From contig JAIVHR010000202.1 in assembly GCA_020200935.1 (NCBI GenBank), positions 1 through 7,745 on the forward strand: 7,745 nucleotides of DNA. Direction: 5' to 3'. The notes beneath the pieces were generated by a model, which saw only the letters and a list, made by a program, of their open reading frames with translations, ran no database searches and was not told the origin of the DNA. A program made the translations under genes and the position numbers. Origin of the DNA: Sphingomonadales bacterium. GTDB lineage: Bacteria; Pseudomonadota; Alphaproteobacteria; Sphingomonadales; Sphingomonadaceae. Below are positions 1 to 6,366 of this stretch, piece by piece; the stretch's first letter is position 1, and each line of letters begins with the position of its first letter.

Positions 1-1
1 C

Positions 2-418
2 TTAAAGCCCGAGCCGCGGCATTTCGATTTTCGGACAGCGGTCCATCACGACCTCGAGACCCGCCGCCTCGGCGCGTTCGGCGGCGGCCTGATCGTTGAC
101 GCCCAATTGCATCCAGACCGATCTGGCGCCGGCCGCGATCGCCTGGTCGACCGCCTCGCCGGCATCCTCGCTGTTGCGGAAGATATCGACCATGTCGATA
201 TCGACATCGAGCTGGGACAAGTCGCGCCAGACGAATTCGCCATGGATCCGCTCGCCGGTGATCGTCGGATTGACCGGGATCACGCGGTATCCCTTATCCT
301 GCAGGAACGCCATTACGCCGTAGCTCGGCCGCGAGGGCTTGTCCGAGGCGCCGATCATCGCGATCGTCCTGGTTTCCTTCAGCAGTTTCCTGATTTCGTC
401 GTCGCCGGTGAGCGGCAT
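2..418 (-). CDS. CoA-binding (Rossmann-fold) domain protein, YccU-like
   Basis: A complete 138-residue protein made almost entirely of one CoA-binding domain. The nucleotide-binding loop is at residues 20-35 (A-MIGASDKPSRPSYGV). A strand ending in VIPVNPT (46-52) follows, then the DMVDIFRNSE segment (75-84), VWMQLGV (101-107) and the family's closing VMDRCPKIE (124-132). Proteins of this family are cytosolic and bind CoA in a succinyl-CoA-synthetase-like fold; their physiological role is unclear. The ATG start has a GGGAG Shine-Dalgarno at 427-431, 8 nt upstream. It lies 70 nt downstream of mrp on the same strand, so cotranscription is plausible. Length and ends match the stand-alone family, and nothing is truncated. 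The family is confident; the exact function is not. Confidence 0.9.
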   Translation of the reverse strand: MPLTGDDEIRKLLKETRTIAMIGASDKPSRPSYGVMAFLQDKGYRVIPVNPTITGERIHGEFVWRDLSQLDVDIDMVDIFRNSEDAGEAVDQAIAAGARSVWMQLGVNDQAAAERAEAAGLEVVMDRCPKIEMPRLGL

Positions 419-458
419 GGCATGGCTCCCGCTATCGTGTCGTCCGCAGACGCGGAGA

Positions 459-488
459 CCACGGTTTAGCGACCAACGCGCACCGTGG
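459..488 (-). other. Stem-loop in the mrp to CoA-binding gene gap
   Basis: A perfect 7-bp inverted repeat, CCACGGT (459-465) and ACCGTGG (482-488), has a 16-nt loop and sits directly after the mrp stop codon. No run of U follows in the minus-strand transcript, so it is not a good intrinsic terminator. It could be an mRNA-stabilising or attenuating stem, or chance in GC-rich DNA. Confidence 0.3.
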
Positions 489-1484
489 CTATCGGTTCAA
501 CCAATCGGCGAGTTTGCCGGCGATCGCATTGAAGGCGTCGGCGCCCGCCTCGCCGCTCGCGGCCGGTGGTACGCCGTCGTCGGAAGCGATGCGGATGGCG
601 ATCTCGAGCGGGATGCGGCCGAGAAAATCGATGCCCAGCTCCTTTGCCGCCGCCTCCGCGCCGCCTTCGCCGAAAGGATCGGAAACCGCGCCGCATTCGG
701 GGCAGCGATAGCCGGCCATATTTTCGACCAGCCCGACGATCGGCACCTCGGACTGTTCGAACAGGTTGATCGCCCGGCGCGCATCGATCAGCGCCAGATC
801 CTGCGGCGTCGAGACAATCACCGCGCCGGCCGGCTTGTATTTCTGCACCATCGTCAGCTGGACATCGCCGGTGCCGGGCGGCAGATCGACGACCAAAGTG
901 TCGATCTCGCCCCAGTCGGCATCGACGAGCTGGCCCATCGCGTTGCCGGCCATCGGCCCGCGCCAGGCGATCGCCTGGCCCGGCTCGACGAGCTGGCCCA
1001 TGCTCAGCAGCGGCACGCCGTATGAGGTCGCTACCGGGATCAGCTTCTTGTCCGCATTCGCCTGCGGCCTGCGGCCCTCGGCATCCATCAGCCGCGGCAG
1101 CGAGGGGCCGTAAATGTCGGCGTCGATCAGACCGGTCTTCATGCCGCGCCGGGCGAGCGCGACGGCGAGATTGGCGGCCAGAGTCGATTTGCCGACCCCG
1201 CCCTTGCCCGATCCGACGGCGATGATCCGCCGCTTCACCTTCTGGCTGGTCATCGCGACGCGGACATCCTCAACCCCGTCGACCGCCTTCAGCGCGCGCT
1301 TGATGTCGATGTCGATCAATTCGCGGCGTTCGGCCGCGATCCCCGTCACATCGAGGATCACCGTCGCGATGCCCTCGGCAAGGCGCGGCGCCTGCGCGCG
1401 GCCGGCGGCGACCAGTCCCCGGCCCGTTTCAGGGTCGGTTACGCTGTCGAGGGCGGCTGAAAGATCGTTCTGTCTGTCGCTCAT
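489..1484 (-). CDS. mrp: Mrp/ApbC family iron-sulfur cluster carrier P-loop ATPase
   Basis: A 331-residue protein. Residues about 1-85 form a DUF59/MIP18-like domain (SDRQNDLSAALDSVTDPETGRGLV at the start). The ATPase follows, with the deviant Walker A KGGVGKST at 94-101, IDADIYGPS at 120-128 and the Walker B region VDLPPGTGD at 199-207. The CPEC motif (Cys261, Cys264) is the Cys pair that bridges an Fe-S cluster between subunits in studied homologues. Members of the family bind and transfer Fe-S clusters in the cytosol. I chose ATG at 1484 because the family domain begins there. An in-frame ATG at 1556 would add 24 residues (MPVFIGSLFGK...) but would lie against the hflK promoter region. Reading open further upstream is antisense to hflK and is not coding. 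The gene diverges from hflK and is followed by the CoA-binding gene. Confidence 0.95.
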   Translation of the reverse strand: MSDRQNDLSAALDSVTDPETGRGLVAAGRAQAPRLAEGIATVILDVTGIAAERRELIDIDIKRALKAVDGVEDVRVAMTSQKVKRRIIAVGSGKGGVGKSTLAANLAVALARRGMKTGLIDADIYGPSLPRLMDAEGRRPQANADKKLIPVATSYGVPLLSMGQLVEPGQAIAWRGPMAGNAMGQLVDADWGEIDTLVVDLPPGTGDVQLTMVQKYKPAGAVIVSTPQDLALIDARRAINLFEQSEVPIVGLVENMAGYRCPECGAVSDPFGEGGAEAAAKELGIDFLGRIPLEIAIRIASDDGVPPAASGEAGADAFNAIAGKLADWLNR

Positions 1485-1493
1485 CCAGCCCAA

Positions 1494-1544
1494 ATAGGAA
1501 GCGATTCCGCGGATAACACTGTTTTTCCCGAACAGGCTTCCTAT
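1494..1544. promoter_or_regulatory. Inverted repeat in the mrp/hflK divergent intergenic region
   Basis: ATAGGAAGC (1494-1502) and GCTTCCTAT (1536-1544) form a perfect 9-bp inverted repeat with a 33-bp spacer. Inside it lies a smaller dyad, CTGTT (1519-1523) and AACAG (1531-1535). Read outward on each strand, GCTTCCTAT ends 9 nt before the mrp ATG (1484) and 10 nt before the upstream in-frame ATG of hflK (1555). The repeats could be paired operator half-sites or two similar divergent -10 regions. The symmetry is directly visible; function is inference. Confidence 0.35.
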
Positions 1545-1547
1545 AAA
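1519..1547 (+). promoter_or_regulatory. Possible sigma-70-type promoter for hflKC
   Basis: TATAAA at 1542-1547 is the best -10-like hexamer upstream of hflK. The -35 position is weak (CTGTTT, 1519-1524, 17-bp spacer). It predicts a transcript start near 1554, giving a leader of about 45 nt before the hflK start at 1600, or a leaderless mRNA if the ATG at 1555 is used. Confidence 0.3.
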
Positions 1548-1599
1548 GACAGGCATGAGCGTATTTTCCGGTTGGGGCGCCAGGCTCGGTGCCGTCTTC

Positions 1600-2670
1600 A
1601 TGAGCAATGGACGTGGCCCCTGGGGCGGCCGCGGCAGTGGCGATTCGGGTGGCGATGGCGGCGGTTCGGGCGGCGACGGCCCGAAGAACCCCTGGTCGCA
1701 GCCGCCGCGCAAGCGACCGCAGGGCCCGACGGCGCTCGACGAACTCTTGCGGAAGGGCCGCAGCCAGTGGGGCGGCGGGGACGGCAAGCGCCCGAACCTG
1801 CCCGAATGGGGCGGCCGGCCGATCTGGTTCTGGGCGATCATCCTGCTCATCGTGCTGTGGCTGTTCTTCCCCTCCGTCCATCTCATCGGCCCGCAGGAAC
1901 GCGGCGTGCTGACCCGCTTCGGCAATTATGTCGGCACCTATCAGCCGGGCCCGGCCTTTTCCTTCCCGGCGCCGATCGATCGGGTCTATGTCCGCGATGT
2001 CGATAATATCCGCGAGATCCGCATCGGCGGCGGCGGCGAATCCGAAAATCGCGTGCTGACCGGCGACCAGAATATCGTCGATCTGACCTATCTCGTGCGC
2101 TGGAACGTCAAGGAACTCGAAAAATACCTGTTCCAGATCGACGATCCCGACGGCACGATCAGCGAAGTCGCCGAGAGCGCGATGCGCGCAGTGATGGCGC
2201 GGGTGACCCTCGACGAAGCGATCGGCGCCGGCCGGGGCGAAGTCGAACAGAGGGTGCAGGCGCTGATGCAGGAGCTGCTCGACGGCTATGGCGCGGGTGT
2301 GCTCGTCCAGGGCGTCTCGATCGAGGAGGCGGATCCTCCCGCCGCGGTCGAGGAATCCTTCCGCGAAGTGTCGGCCTCGCAGCAGACCGCGCAGACCTAT
2401 CTCAACGATGCGCGCGCCTATGCCCAGCAGCTCACCGCGCGCGCGCAGGGCGAGGCGGCGGCCTTCACCCGCGTCTATGAGGAATACCGTCTGGCGCCCG
2501 AAGTGACCCGCCAACGCATGTATTACGAAACGATGGAACAGATTCTCGGCCAGACCGACGTCACCATAATCGAGGCCGAGGGCGTGACCCCGTATCTGCC
2601 GCTGCCCGAAATTCGCGCGCGCGCGCAACGCCCGGCGACCCCGGTGCCCGAGACGGGAGAAACGCAATGA
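1600..2670 (+). CDS. hflK: FtsH protease modulator subunit HflK (SPFH/prohibitin domain)
   Basis: Membrane SPFH protein of 356 residues that, with HflC, forms the complex regulating FtsH proteolysis of membrane proteins in other bacteria. A Gly-rich disordered head (1-65, beginning NGRGPWGGRG) is typical of HflK. One transmembrane helix follows (about 75-91), then the SPFH domain from LIGPQERGVLTRFG (95-108) through about residue 260, and a coiled-coil/flotillin-like segment with ARAYAQQLTARAQGEAAAF (271-289). The tail is Pro-rich. I chose ATG at 1600 because E. coli HflK also begins just before a D/G-PWG head, and because the 15 extra codons from ATG at 1555 use codons unlike the rest (GTA, TTT, AGG). 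Neither start has a clear Shine-Dalgarno. The stop overlaps the hflC start. Confidence 0.93.
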   Translation: MSNGRGPWGGRGSGDSGGDGGGSGGDGPKNPWSQPPRKRPQGPTALDELLRKGRSQWGGGDGKRPNLPEWGGRPIWFWAIILLIVLWLFFPSVHLIGPQERGVLTRFGNYVGTYQPGPAFSFPAPIDRVYVRDVDNIREIRIGGGGESENRVLTGDQNIVDLTYLVRWNVKELEKYLFQIDDPDGTISEVAESAMRAVMARVTLDEAIGAGRGEVEQRVQALMQELLDGYGAGVLVQGVSIEEADPPAAVEESFREVSASQQTAQTYLNDARAYAQQLTARAQGEAAAFTRVYEEYRLAPEVTRQRMYYETMEQILGQTDVTIIEAEGVTPYLPLPEIRARAQRPATPVPETGETQ

Positions 2671-3527
2671 GCATCTTCGCCCGCATCGCCCGCAATCCGA
2701 TCGGCTATGGCATCCTCGCCGTGGTGCTGCTGGTGCTGCTGATCAGCACCTTCTCGATCGTCTCGGAGACGCGCCAGGCGGTGATCGTCAGGGTCGGCGA
2801 GCCGTTCCGGATCATCAACCGCTACGAACCCAGCGAGGGCTTCGGCAGCGGCAGCGCCGGCATCATCGCCCATGTGCCCTTCGTCGATCAGGTGGTGTGG
2901 ATCGACAAGCGCATTCAGAATGTCGCGATGGAACGCCAGCAGGTGCTGTCGACCGATCAGCTGAGGCTGCAGGTCGACGCCTTCGCCCGCTACCGCATCG
3001 TCGACCCGCTGCAGATGTATATCTCGGCGCGCACCGAGGATCGGGTCAGCGCGGCGCTCCGGCCGATCCTCGCCTCGGCGCTGCGCAACGAGCTCGGCCG
3101 CCGGCCGTTCGCCGCGCTGTTGAGCCCCGAACGCGGCGAAGTGATGGACAATATCCAGGAAAGCCTGAACCAGGCCGCGCGCCAATATGGCGCCGAGATC
3201 GTCGATGTCCGCATCAAGCGCGCCGATCTGCCCGAAGGCCAGCCGCTCGATTCGGCCTATGTGCGGATGCGTTCGGCGCGGCGCCAGGAAGCGCTGACGA
3301 TTCGCGCCCAGGGCGCCAAGCAGGCGCAGATCATCCGCGCCGAAGCCGATGCCGACGCCGCGCGCACCTATGCCGAGGCCTATGGCGCCGACCCGGCTTT
3401 CTACGATTTCTACCGGGCGATGGAATCGTACCGCCAGACCTTCCTCGGCGAGGATAGCGACGGCGAAGCGTCGATCGTGATGTCGGCGGACAACGAATAT
3501 CTCCAACAGTTCCGCGGAGCGCGTTGA
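2667..3527 (+). CDS. hflC: FtsH protease modulator subunit HflC
   Basis: A 286-residue partner of HflK. It has an N-terminal membrane anchor (about 13-31, GYGILAVVLLVLLISTFSIV) and a SPFH domain beginning SETRQAVIVRVGEP (33-46). The conserved VDVRIKRADLP (179-189) and YVRMRSARRQEALTIRAQG (198-216) lead into an Ala/Glu-rich helix (220-240). The C-terminus contains FYDFYRAMESYRQTF (245-259), the usual HflC tail motif. The ATG overlaps the hflK TGA in ATGA, and GGGAG (2655-2659) lies 7 nt upstream, so translational coupling is likely. The bulk of the complex is expected on the periplasmic side, as in E. coli HflKC. Length is normal for the family and no key segment is missing. Confidence 0.95.
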   Translation: MSIFARIARNPIGYGILAVVLLVLLISTFSIVSETRQAVIVRVGEPFRIINRYEPSEGFGSGSAGIIAHVPFVDQVVWIDKRIQNVAMERQQVLSTDQLRLQVDAFARYRIVDPLQMYISARTEDRVSAALRPILASALRNELGRRPFAALLSPERGEVMDNIQESLNQAARQYGAEIVDVRIKRADLPEGQPLDSAYVRMRSARRQEALTIRAQGAKQAQIIRAEADADAARTYAEAYGADPAFYDFYRAMESYRQTFLGEDSDGEASIVMSADNEYLQQFRGAR

Positions 3528-3545
3528 TCTTTCGATGAACACCCT

Positions 3546-3564
3546 CACATTGGCGTTCAATGTG
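3546..3564 (+). other. Perfect short hairpin after hflC
   Basis: CACATTG (3546-3552) and CAATGTG (3558-3564) pair perfectly around a 5-nt loop, 18 nt after the hflC stop. No U-run follows (next bases CGTTAATCGG), so at best it is a weak terminator. The 19-bp dyad also resembles a repressor operator in shape. Either role is unproven. Confidence 0.4.
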
Positions 3565-3573
3565 CGTTAATCG

Positions 3574-3618
3574 GCTGTTCCACAAATTAGACACTTGTCG
3601 TAATAATCACGGAACAGC
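3574..3618 (+). promoter_or_regulatory. Dyad-flanked candidate promoter region upstream of htrA
   Basis: GCTGTTCC (3574-3581) and GGAACAGC (3611-3618) form a perfect 8-bp inverted repeat enclosing an AT-rich 29-nt segment. Within it, AATAAT (3602-3607) matches the sigma-70 -10 consensus at five of six positions. The -35 region is poor (TTCCAC, 3578-3583), which would fit an activator- or alternative-sigma-dependent promoter. I do not see a clear EcfG (GGAAC-N16/17-CGTT) or RpoH consensus. Confidence 0.35.
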
Positions 3619-3635
3619 GCAAAGATTGGAGAATT

Positions 3636-5198
3636 ATGACCGTGCGATATGCTCTTGCAGTATCCGGAGTCCTGCTCGCCGGAGGCGCCGCCGCGACTCT
3701 CGCGGTGCAGCAGCCGGTTGGTGCGCAGGTCGCCCAGAACGCTCCGACGGCGATGCCGCGTGCCGGCGCGCCGTCGAGTTTTGCCGATCTGACCGAACGG
3801 CTCGCGCCGGCGGTGGTCAACATCTCGACCACCCAGACCATCGAGGTCAGCCGCAACAATCCCTTTTCGGGCAGTCCGTTCGAGGACTTCTTCCGCCAGT
3901 TCGGCGGTCGCGGCGGCGGCAATAACGATGAGCCGATCACCCGCCAGGCGACCTCGCTCGGATCGGGTTTCATCATCTCCGACGATGGTTTCATCGTCAC
4001 CAACAACCACGTCATCTCGGCGCGCGGCCCGCAGGGCCAGATCGGGCTCGACGCCGTCGATTCGGTGACCGTAACCTTGTCCGACCAGAGTGAATACGAA
4101 GCCCGCATCGTCGGCCGCGACCCGGCCTCCGACCTCGCGGTACTCAAGATCGAGGGCAGCGGACTGCCGTTCGTCCAATTCGGCGATTCGAACGATCTGC
4201 GCGTCGGCGACTGGGTGGTCGCGATCGGCAATCCCTTCGGTCTCGGCGGAACGGTGACCGCGGGCATCGTCTCGGCGCTGCAGCGGGCGATCGGCCAGGG
4301 CGCCTATGACCGCTTCATCCAGACCGACGCCTCGATCAACCAGGGGAATTCGGGCGGGCCGATGTTCGATCTGGAAGGCAATGTCGTCGGCATCAACTCG
4401 GCGATCTTTTCGCCGACCGGCGGCAATGTCGGGATCGGTTTCGCGATTCCCGCCAGCGAGGCCGAGCCGATCGTCCGCACGCTGATGCGCGGCGAGGCGG
4501 TGCAACGCGGCTATCTCGGCGTCGGCATCCAGCAGATGACCGACGAAATCGCCGAATCGCTCGGCTTGCCCGAGGATCGCGGCGAAATCGTTTCGCGCGT
4601 CGAGCCCGGCGAGGCCGCGGCGCGCGCCGGCATCCGCCAGGGCGACGTGATCGTCAATGTCGACGGCGAGGATGTCACGCGCGACAAGACATTGTCCTAT
4701 ATCGTCGCCAATCTCGAAGTCGGATCGACGGTGCCGGTGATCCTGGTCCGCGACGGCGATCGAATGCGCGTCAACGTCACGATCGGCGAGCGGCCGAGCG
4801 AGCGCGAGCTGCTCGAACGGTCACAGCCCGATGCCGAGGAAGAAGATTTCAACGAACCGGGCAAGGACGAGGAGCCCGATGCAGCGGCCCAGGCGACGCT
4901 CGATTCGATCGGCATCGGCTTCCAGACATTGAGCCCGGCGATCGCGCGCCAGCTCGGCCTCCCGGCCAGCCTGCGCGGCCTCGTCGTCACCCAGGTCGAT
5001 CCGTCGAGCGACGCGGCGCAGCGCGGCGTCCGGCGCGGCGATGTCGTGTTGTCGATCAACCGTCAACCGACCCGCGAACCGGCCGATGCCGCACGGATCG
5101 TCGCCCAGGCGCAGAGCGCCGGCCGCGGCAGCGTGCTGCTGCTGATCCAGCGTGGCTCCAATCCGGCGCTGTATCTCGGGGTCCAGATCGCCGACTAG
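3636..5198 (+). CDS. htrA: Periplasmic serine protease of the HtrA/DegP (Do) family
   Basis: A 520-residue protein. A signal peptide or membrane anchor occupies about residues 1-30 (RYALAVSGVLLAGGAAATLAV, possible cleavage after GA at 30). The trypsin-like domain has an intact triad: His125 (TNNHV), Asp166 (ASDLAVL) and Ser239 (GNSGGP). The first PDZ domain starts at about RGYLGVGIQ (291-299) and ends near 385. An unusually acidic linker (397-416, mostly D/E) joins it to a second PDZ domain (about 425-515, with LRGLVVTQVDPSSDAA). Proteins of this class degrade or refold misfolded envelope proteins. The segment FEDFFRQFGGRGGG (82-95) is the LA-loop region typical of Do proteases. ATG at 3636 has GGAG at 3628-3631. 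It follows hflC in the same direction after 108 nt, with its own candidate promoter. Whether it is a DegP or DegQ orthologue cannot be told here. Confidence 0.95.
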   Translation: MTVRYALAVSGVLLAGGAAATLAVQQPVGAQVAQNAPTAMPRAGAPSSFADLTERLAPAVVNISTTQTIEVSRNNPFSGSPFEDFFRQFGGRGGGNNDEPITRQATSLGSGFIISDDGFIVTNNHVISARGPQGQIGLDAVDSVTVTLSDQSEYEARIVGRDPASDLAVLKIEGSGLPFVQFGDSNDLRVGDWVVAIGNPFGLGGTVTAGIVSALQRAIGQGAYDRFIQTDASINQGNSGGPMFDLEGNVVGINSAIFSPTGGNVGIGFAIPASEAEPIVRTLMRGEAVQRGYLGVGIQQMTDEIAESLGLPEDRGEIVSRVEPGEAAARAGIRQGDVIVNVDGEDVTRDKTLSYIVANLEVGSTVPVILVRDGDRMRVNVTIGERPSERELLERSQPDAEEEDFNEPGKDEEPDAAAQATLDSIGIGFQTLSPAIARQLGLPASLRGLVVTQVDPSSDAAQRGVRRGDVVLSINRQPTREPADAARIVAQAQSAGRGSVLLLIQRGSNPALYLGVQIAD

Positions 5199-5213
5199 TT
5201 TGCGGACTGTTGT

Positions 5214-5264
5214 GCATCCGCCGCTCGCCCATCCATCAGCGTTTGGGCGGGCGGCGATGGATGC
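5214..5264. terminator. Hairpin between convergent htrA and thioesterase genes
   Basis: GCCGCTCGCCCA (5220-5231) pairs with TGGGCGGGCGGC (5244-5255), 12 bp with one G-U, around a 12-nt loop. The outer arms GCATCC (5214-5219) and GGATGC (5259-5264) extend the stem past a 3-nt bulge. It lies between two converging genes, the usual site of a bidirectional terminator. There is no U-tract on either strand, so an intrinsic terminator is only plausible. An alternative pairing exists: CATCCATC (5230-5237) with GATGGATG (5256-5263). Confidence 0.5.
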
Positions 5265-5304
5265 TGCAGCGGGTTCGGCATGCGGGTAGCCAATCGCCTC
5301 GGCG

Positions 5305-5715
5305 CTAATCCTGCTTCGGCAGGAACAGCCGGGAAATTTCGCGGGCGATATATTTGGGGCGCATCGTCTCGGCGTCGAGGCAACACCAGCGCGATCTGAC
5401 CTCCGCGACGACTTCCTCGCCGCGCTTGATCACGGTCTCGAAGAAGGCGCTCGCCCCCTGTACCTTTTCGGCGATCGAGACGGCGATCAGCTCGTCATCG
5501 AGAAAGGCCGGCTTGCGATAGGTGATCTCGTGCTTGAGCGCGACCCAGAGATGCGCGGCGACGGCATTCGGCGGAGCGACCTTGCGCCAGTGCGAAAGCA
5601 CGGCTTCCTGGACCCAGTTGAGATAGTTGGCATTGTTCACATGCCCCATGAAATCGATGTCCCGGGGCTCGATATCGATCGGGAAATCATGCTGCTGGGC
5701 GGTCGTCTCTGCCAT
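5305..5715 (-). CDS. Acyl-CoA thioesterase, hotdog fold (4HBT/YbgC-like)
   Basis: A 136-residue single-domain hotdog protein. The N-terminal motif RDIDFMGHVNNANYLNWVQEA (18-38) is the 4-hydroxybenzoyl-CoA thioesterase family signature. Asp21 sits where the family's catalytic acidic residue is expected. The ITYRKPAFLDDEL segment (64-76) and FFETVIKRGEEVVAEVRSRWCCLD (91-114) are the later strands of the fold. Proteins of this type hydrolyse acyl-CoA thioesters in the cytosol, but the substrate cannot be read from sequence. The ATG has AAGGTGAGAGAG just upstream on the minus strand, a good ribosome-binding region. The gene is monocistronic in this window and convergent with htrA. Confidence 0.9.
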   Translation of the reverse strand: MAETTAQQHDFPIDIEPRDIDFMGHVNNANYLNWVQEAVLSHWRKVAPPNAVAAHLWVALKHEITYRKPAFLDDELIAVSIAEKVQGASAFFETVIKRGEEVVAEVRSRWCCLDAETMRPKYIAREISRLFLPKQD

Positions 5716-5743
5716 CGGAACTCTCTCACCTTACATCGGTTCT

Positions 5744-5772
5744 TCGGTTTCCACAGCTTACAATAGTGTCAA
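5744..5772 (-). promoter_or_regulatory. Possible promoter of the thioesterase gene
   Basis: A perfect TTGACA hexamer reads on the minus strand at 5772-5767, 52 nt upstream of the ATG. At 17-bp spacing the -10 position (AACCGA, 5749-5744) is a poor match. TATTGT (5765-5760) is a better -10 sequence but has only TTTTAA as its -35. The region is AT-richer than its surroundings. A promoter is expected here, but the exact element is uncertain. Confidence 0.3.
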
Positions 5773-5788
5773 TAGGGCGACGTTAAAA

Positions 5789-5923
5789 GTCGCCTGGATC
5801 ATTTCCGGATTGATCGACGAGGAGGGTGCGCTGGCTACGCAGAATATCGTCTTGTTCGGCATCAACCTGATCGGCATCTACCGCTATCTGGTGCGCAAGC
5901 AGCCAGCGCCGAAGGGTGTCTAG
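5789..5923 (+). pseudogene. 5'-truncated remnant of a small membrane protein gene
   Basis: The last 44 codons read VAWIISGLIDEEGALATQNI, then a hydrophobic helix VLFGINLIGIYRYLV and a basic tail RKQPAPKGV. This looks like the C-terminal half of a short multi-helix membrane protein. From memory, similar endings (QNxVLxxINLxGIYRWL) occur in small uncharacterised sphingomonad membrane proteins. The frame stays open upstream, but only as antisense of the thioesterase (MALFTCPMKSM...), which is not membrane-protein-like. No ATG or GTG with a ribosome-binding site precedes the fragment. Its TAG (5921-5923) overlaps the queF stop in a shared CTAG, a normal arrangement for once-intact convergent genes. 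I infer loss of the 5' half, with a breakpoint near 5765-5790. A short expressed peptide is less likely. Confidence 0.45.
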
Positions 5924-6366
5924 CCCCGCCCGCGATAGGGGGCAACGCCCTGATCGGGTAGCCACAGGCCGTCGGGCGGCGTGCCGGTCTGCCAGAAGAC
6001 GTCGATCGGGATGCCGCCGCGCGGATACCAATAGCCGCCGATCCTCAACCAGGTCGGCGCCATCTCCCCGGCGAGCCGCTGGCCGATGCCCACCGTCACA
6101 TCCTCGTGAAAGCCCGCATGATCGCGGAAGGCGGCAAGGAACAGCTTCAAGGATTTCGATTCGACGATGGACTTGTCGGGCGCATAGTCGATCACGATAT
6201 GGGCGAAATCGGGCTGGCCGGTGACCGGGCAGAGCGAGGTGAATTCGGGGGCCGTGAAGCGGACGCAATAGAGCTCGCCGGCGCGCGGATTGGGCACATA
6301 GTCGAGGCTCGCCTCGTCGGGCGAGGCCGGAAGCGGACTTTGCTTGCCGAGATGGGTGGTTTCCAT
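5920..6366 (-). CDS. queF: NADPH-dependent 7-cyano-7-deazaguanine reductase QueF (type I)
   Basis: QueF reduces the nitrile preQ0 to the amine preQ1 with NADPH in the queuosine tRNA-modification pathway. This is the short unimodular form, 148 residues. The catalytic Cys46 is in [14 protein letters not shown] (42-55), with Asp53 as the proton donor. His87 and Glu88 (FHEDV) bind substrate. The QueF motif ESKSLKLF is at 69-76. All these sit exactly 9 residues before their B. subtilis QueF counterparts (Cys55, Asp62, His96, Glu97, motif 78-85). ATG at 6366 is the only start: an in-frame stop lies 36 nt upstream with no other ATG between. The Shine-Dalgarno is weak (GAAG). No other queuosine gene is present in the window. 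Confidence 0.96.
   Translation of the reverse strand: METTHLGKQSPLPASPDEASLDYVPNPRAGELYCVRFTAPEFTSLCPVTGQPDFAHIVIDYAPDKSIVESKSLKLFLAAFRDHAGFHEDVTVGIGQRLAGEMAPTWLRIGGYWYPRGGIPIDVFWQTGTPPDGLWLPDQGVAPYRGRG

Noticed and set aside
1485..1925. N-terminal extension of mrp up to 1925
   Set aside because: It lies antisense to hflK coding sequence and reads as Pro/Ser/Arg-rich filler; the family domain begins at 1484.
1429..2667. Long minus-strand ORF (412 codons) antisense to hflK
   Set aside because: It mirrors the codon structure of hflK in high-GC DNA, is rich in Arg, Ala and His with no domain motif, and hflK itself has clear family motifs.
2523..3560. Minus-strand ORF (345 codons) antisense to hflC
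   Set aside because: Shadow of a well-supported gene; compositionally biased, no recognisable motif, and it runs across the hflK/hflC junction.
3611..3635. GGAAC as the -35 of an EcfG (general stress) promoter for htrA
   Set aside because: No CGTT occurs 16-17 nt downstream, and the site would place the transcript start inside the coding region.
3567..4505. Minus-strand ORF (312 codons) antisense to htrA
   Set aside because: It covers the htrA promoter region and protease domain; Asp/Arg/Ala-rich translation without motifs, explained by sense-strand codon bias.
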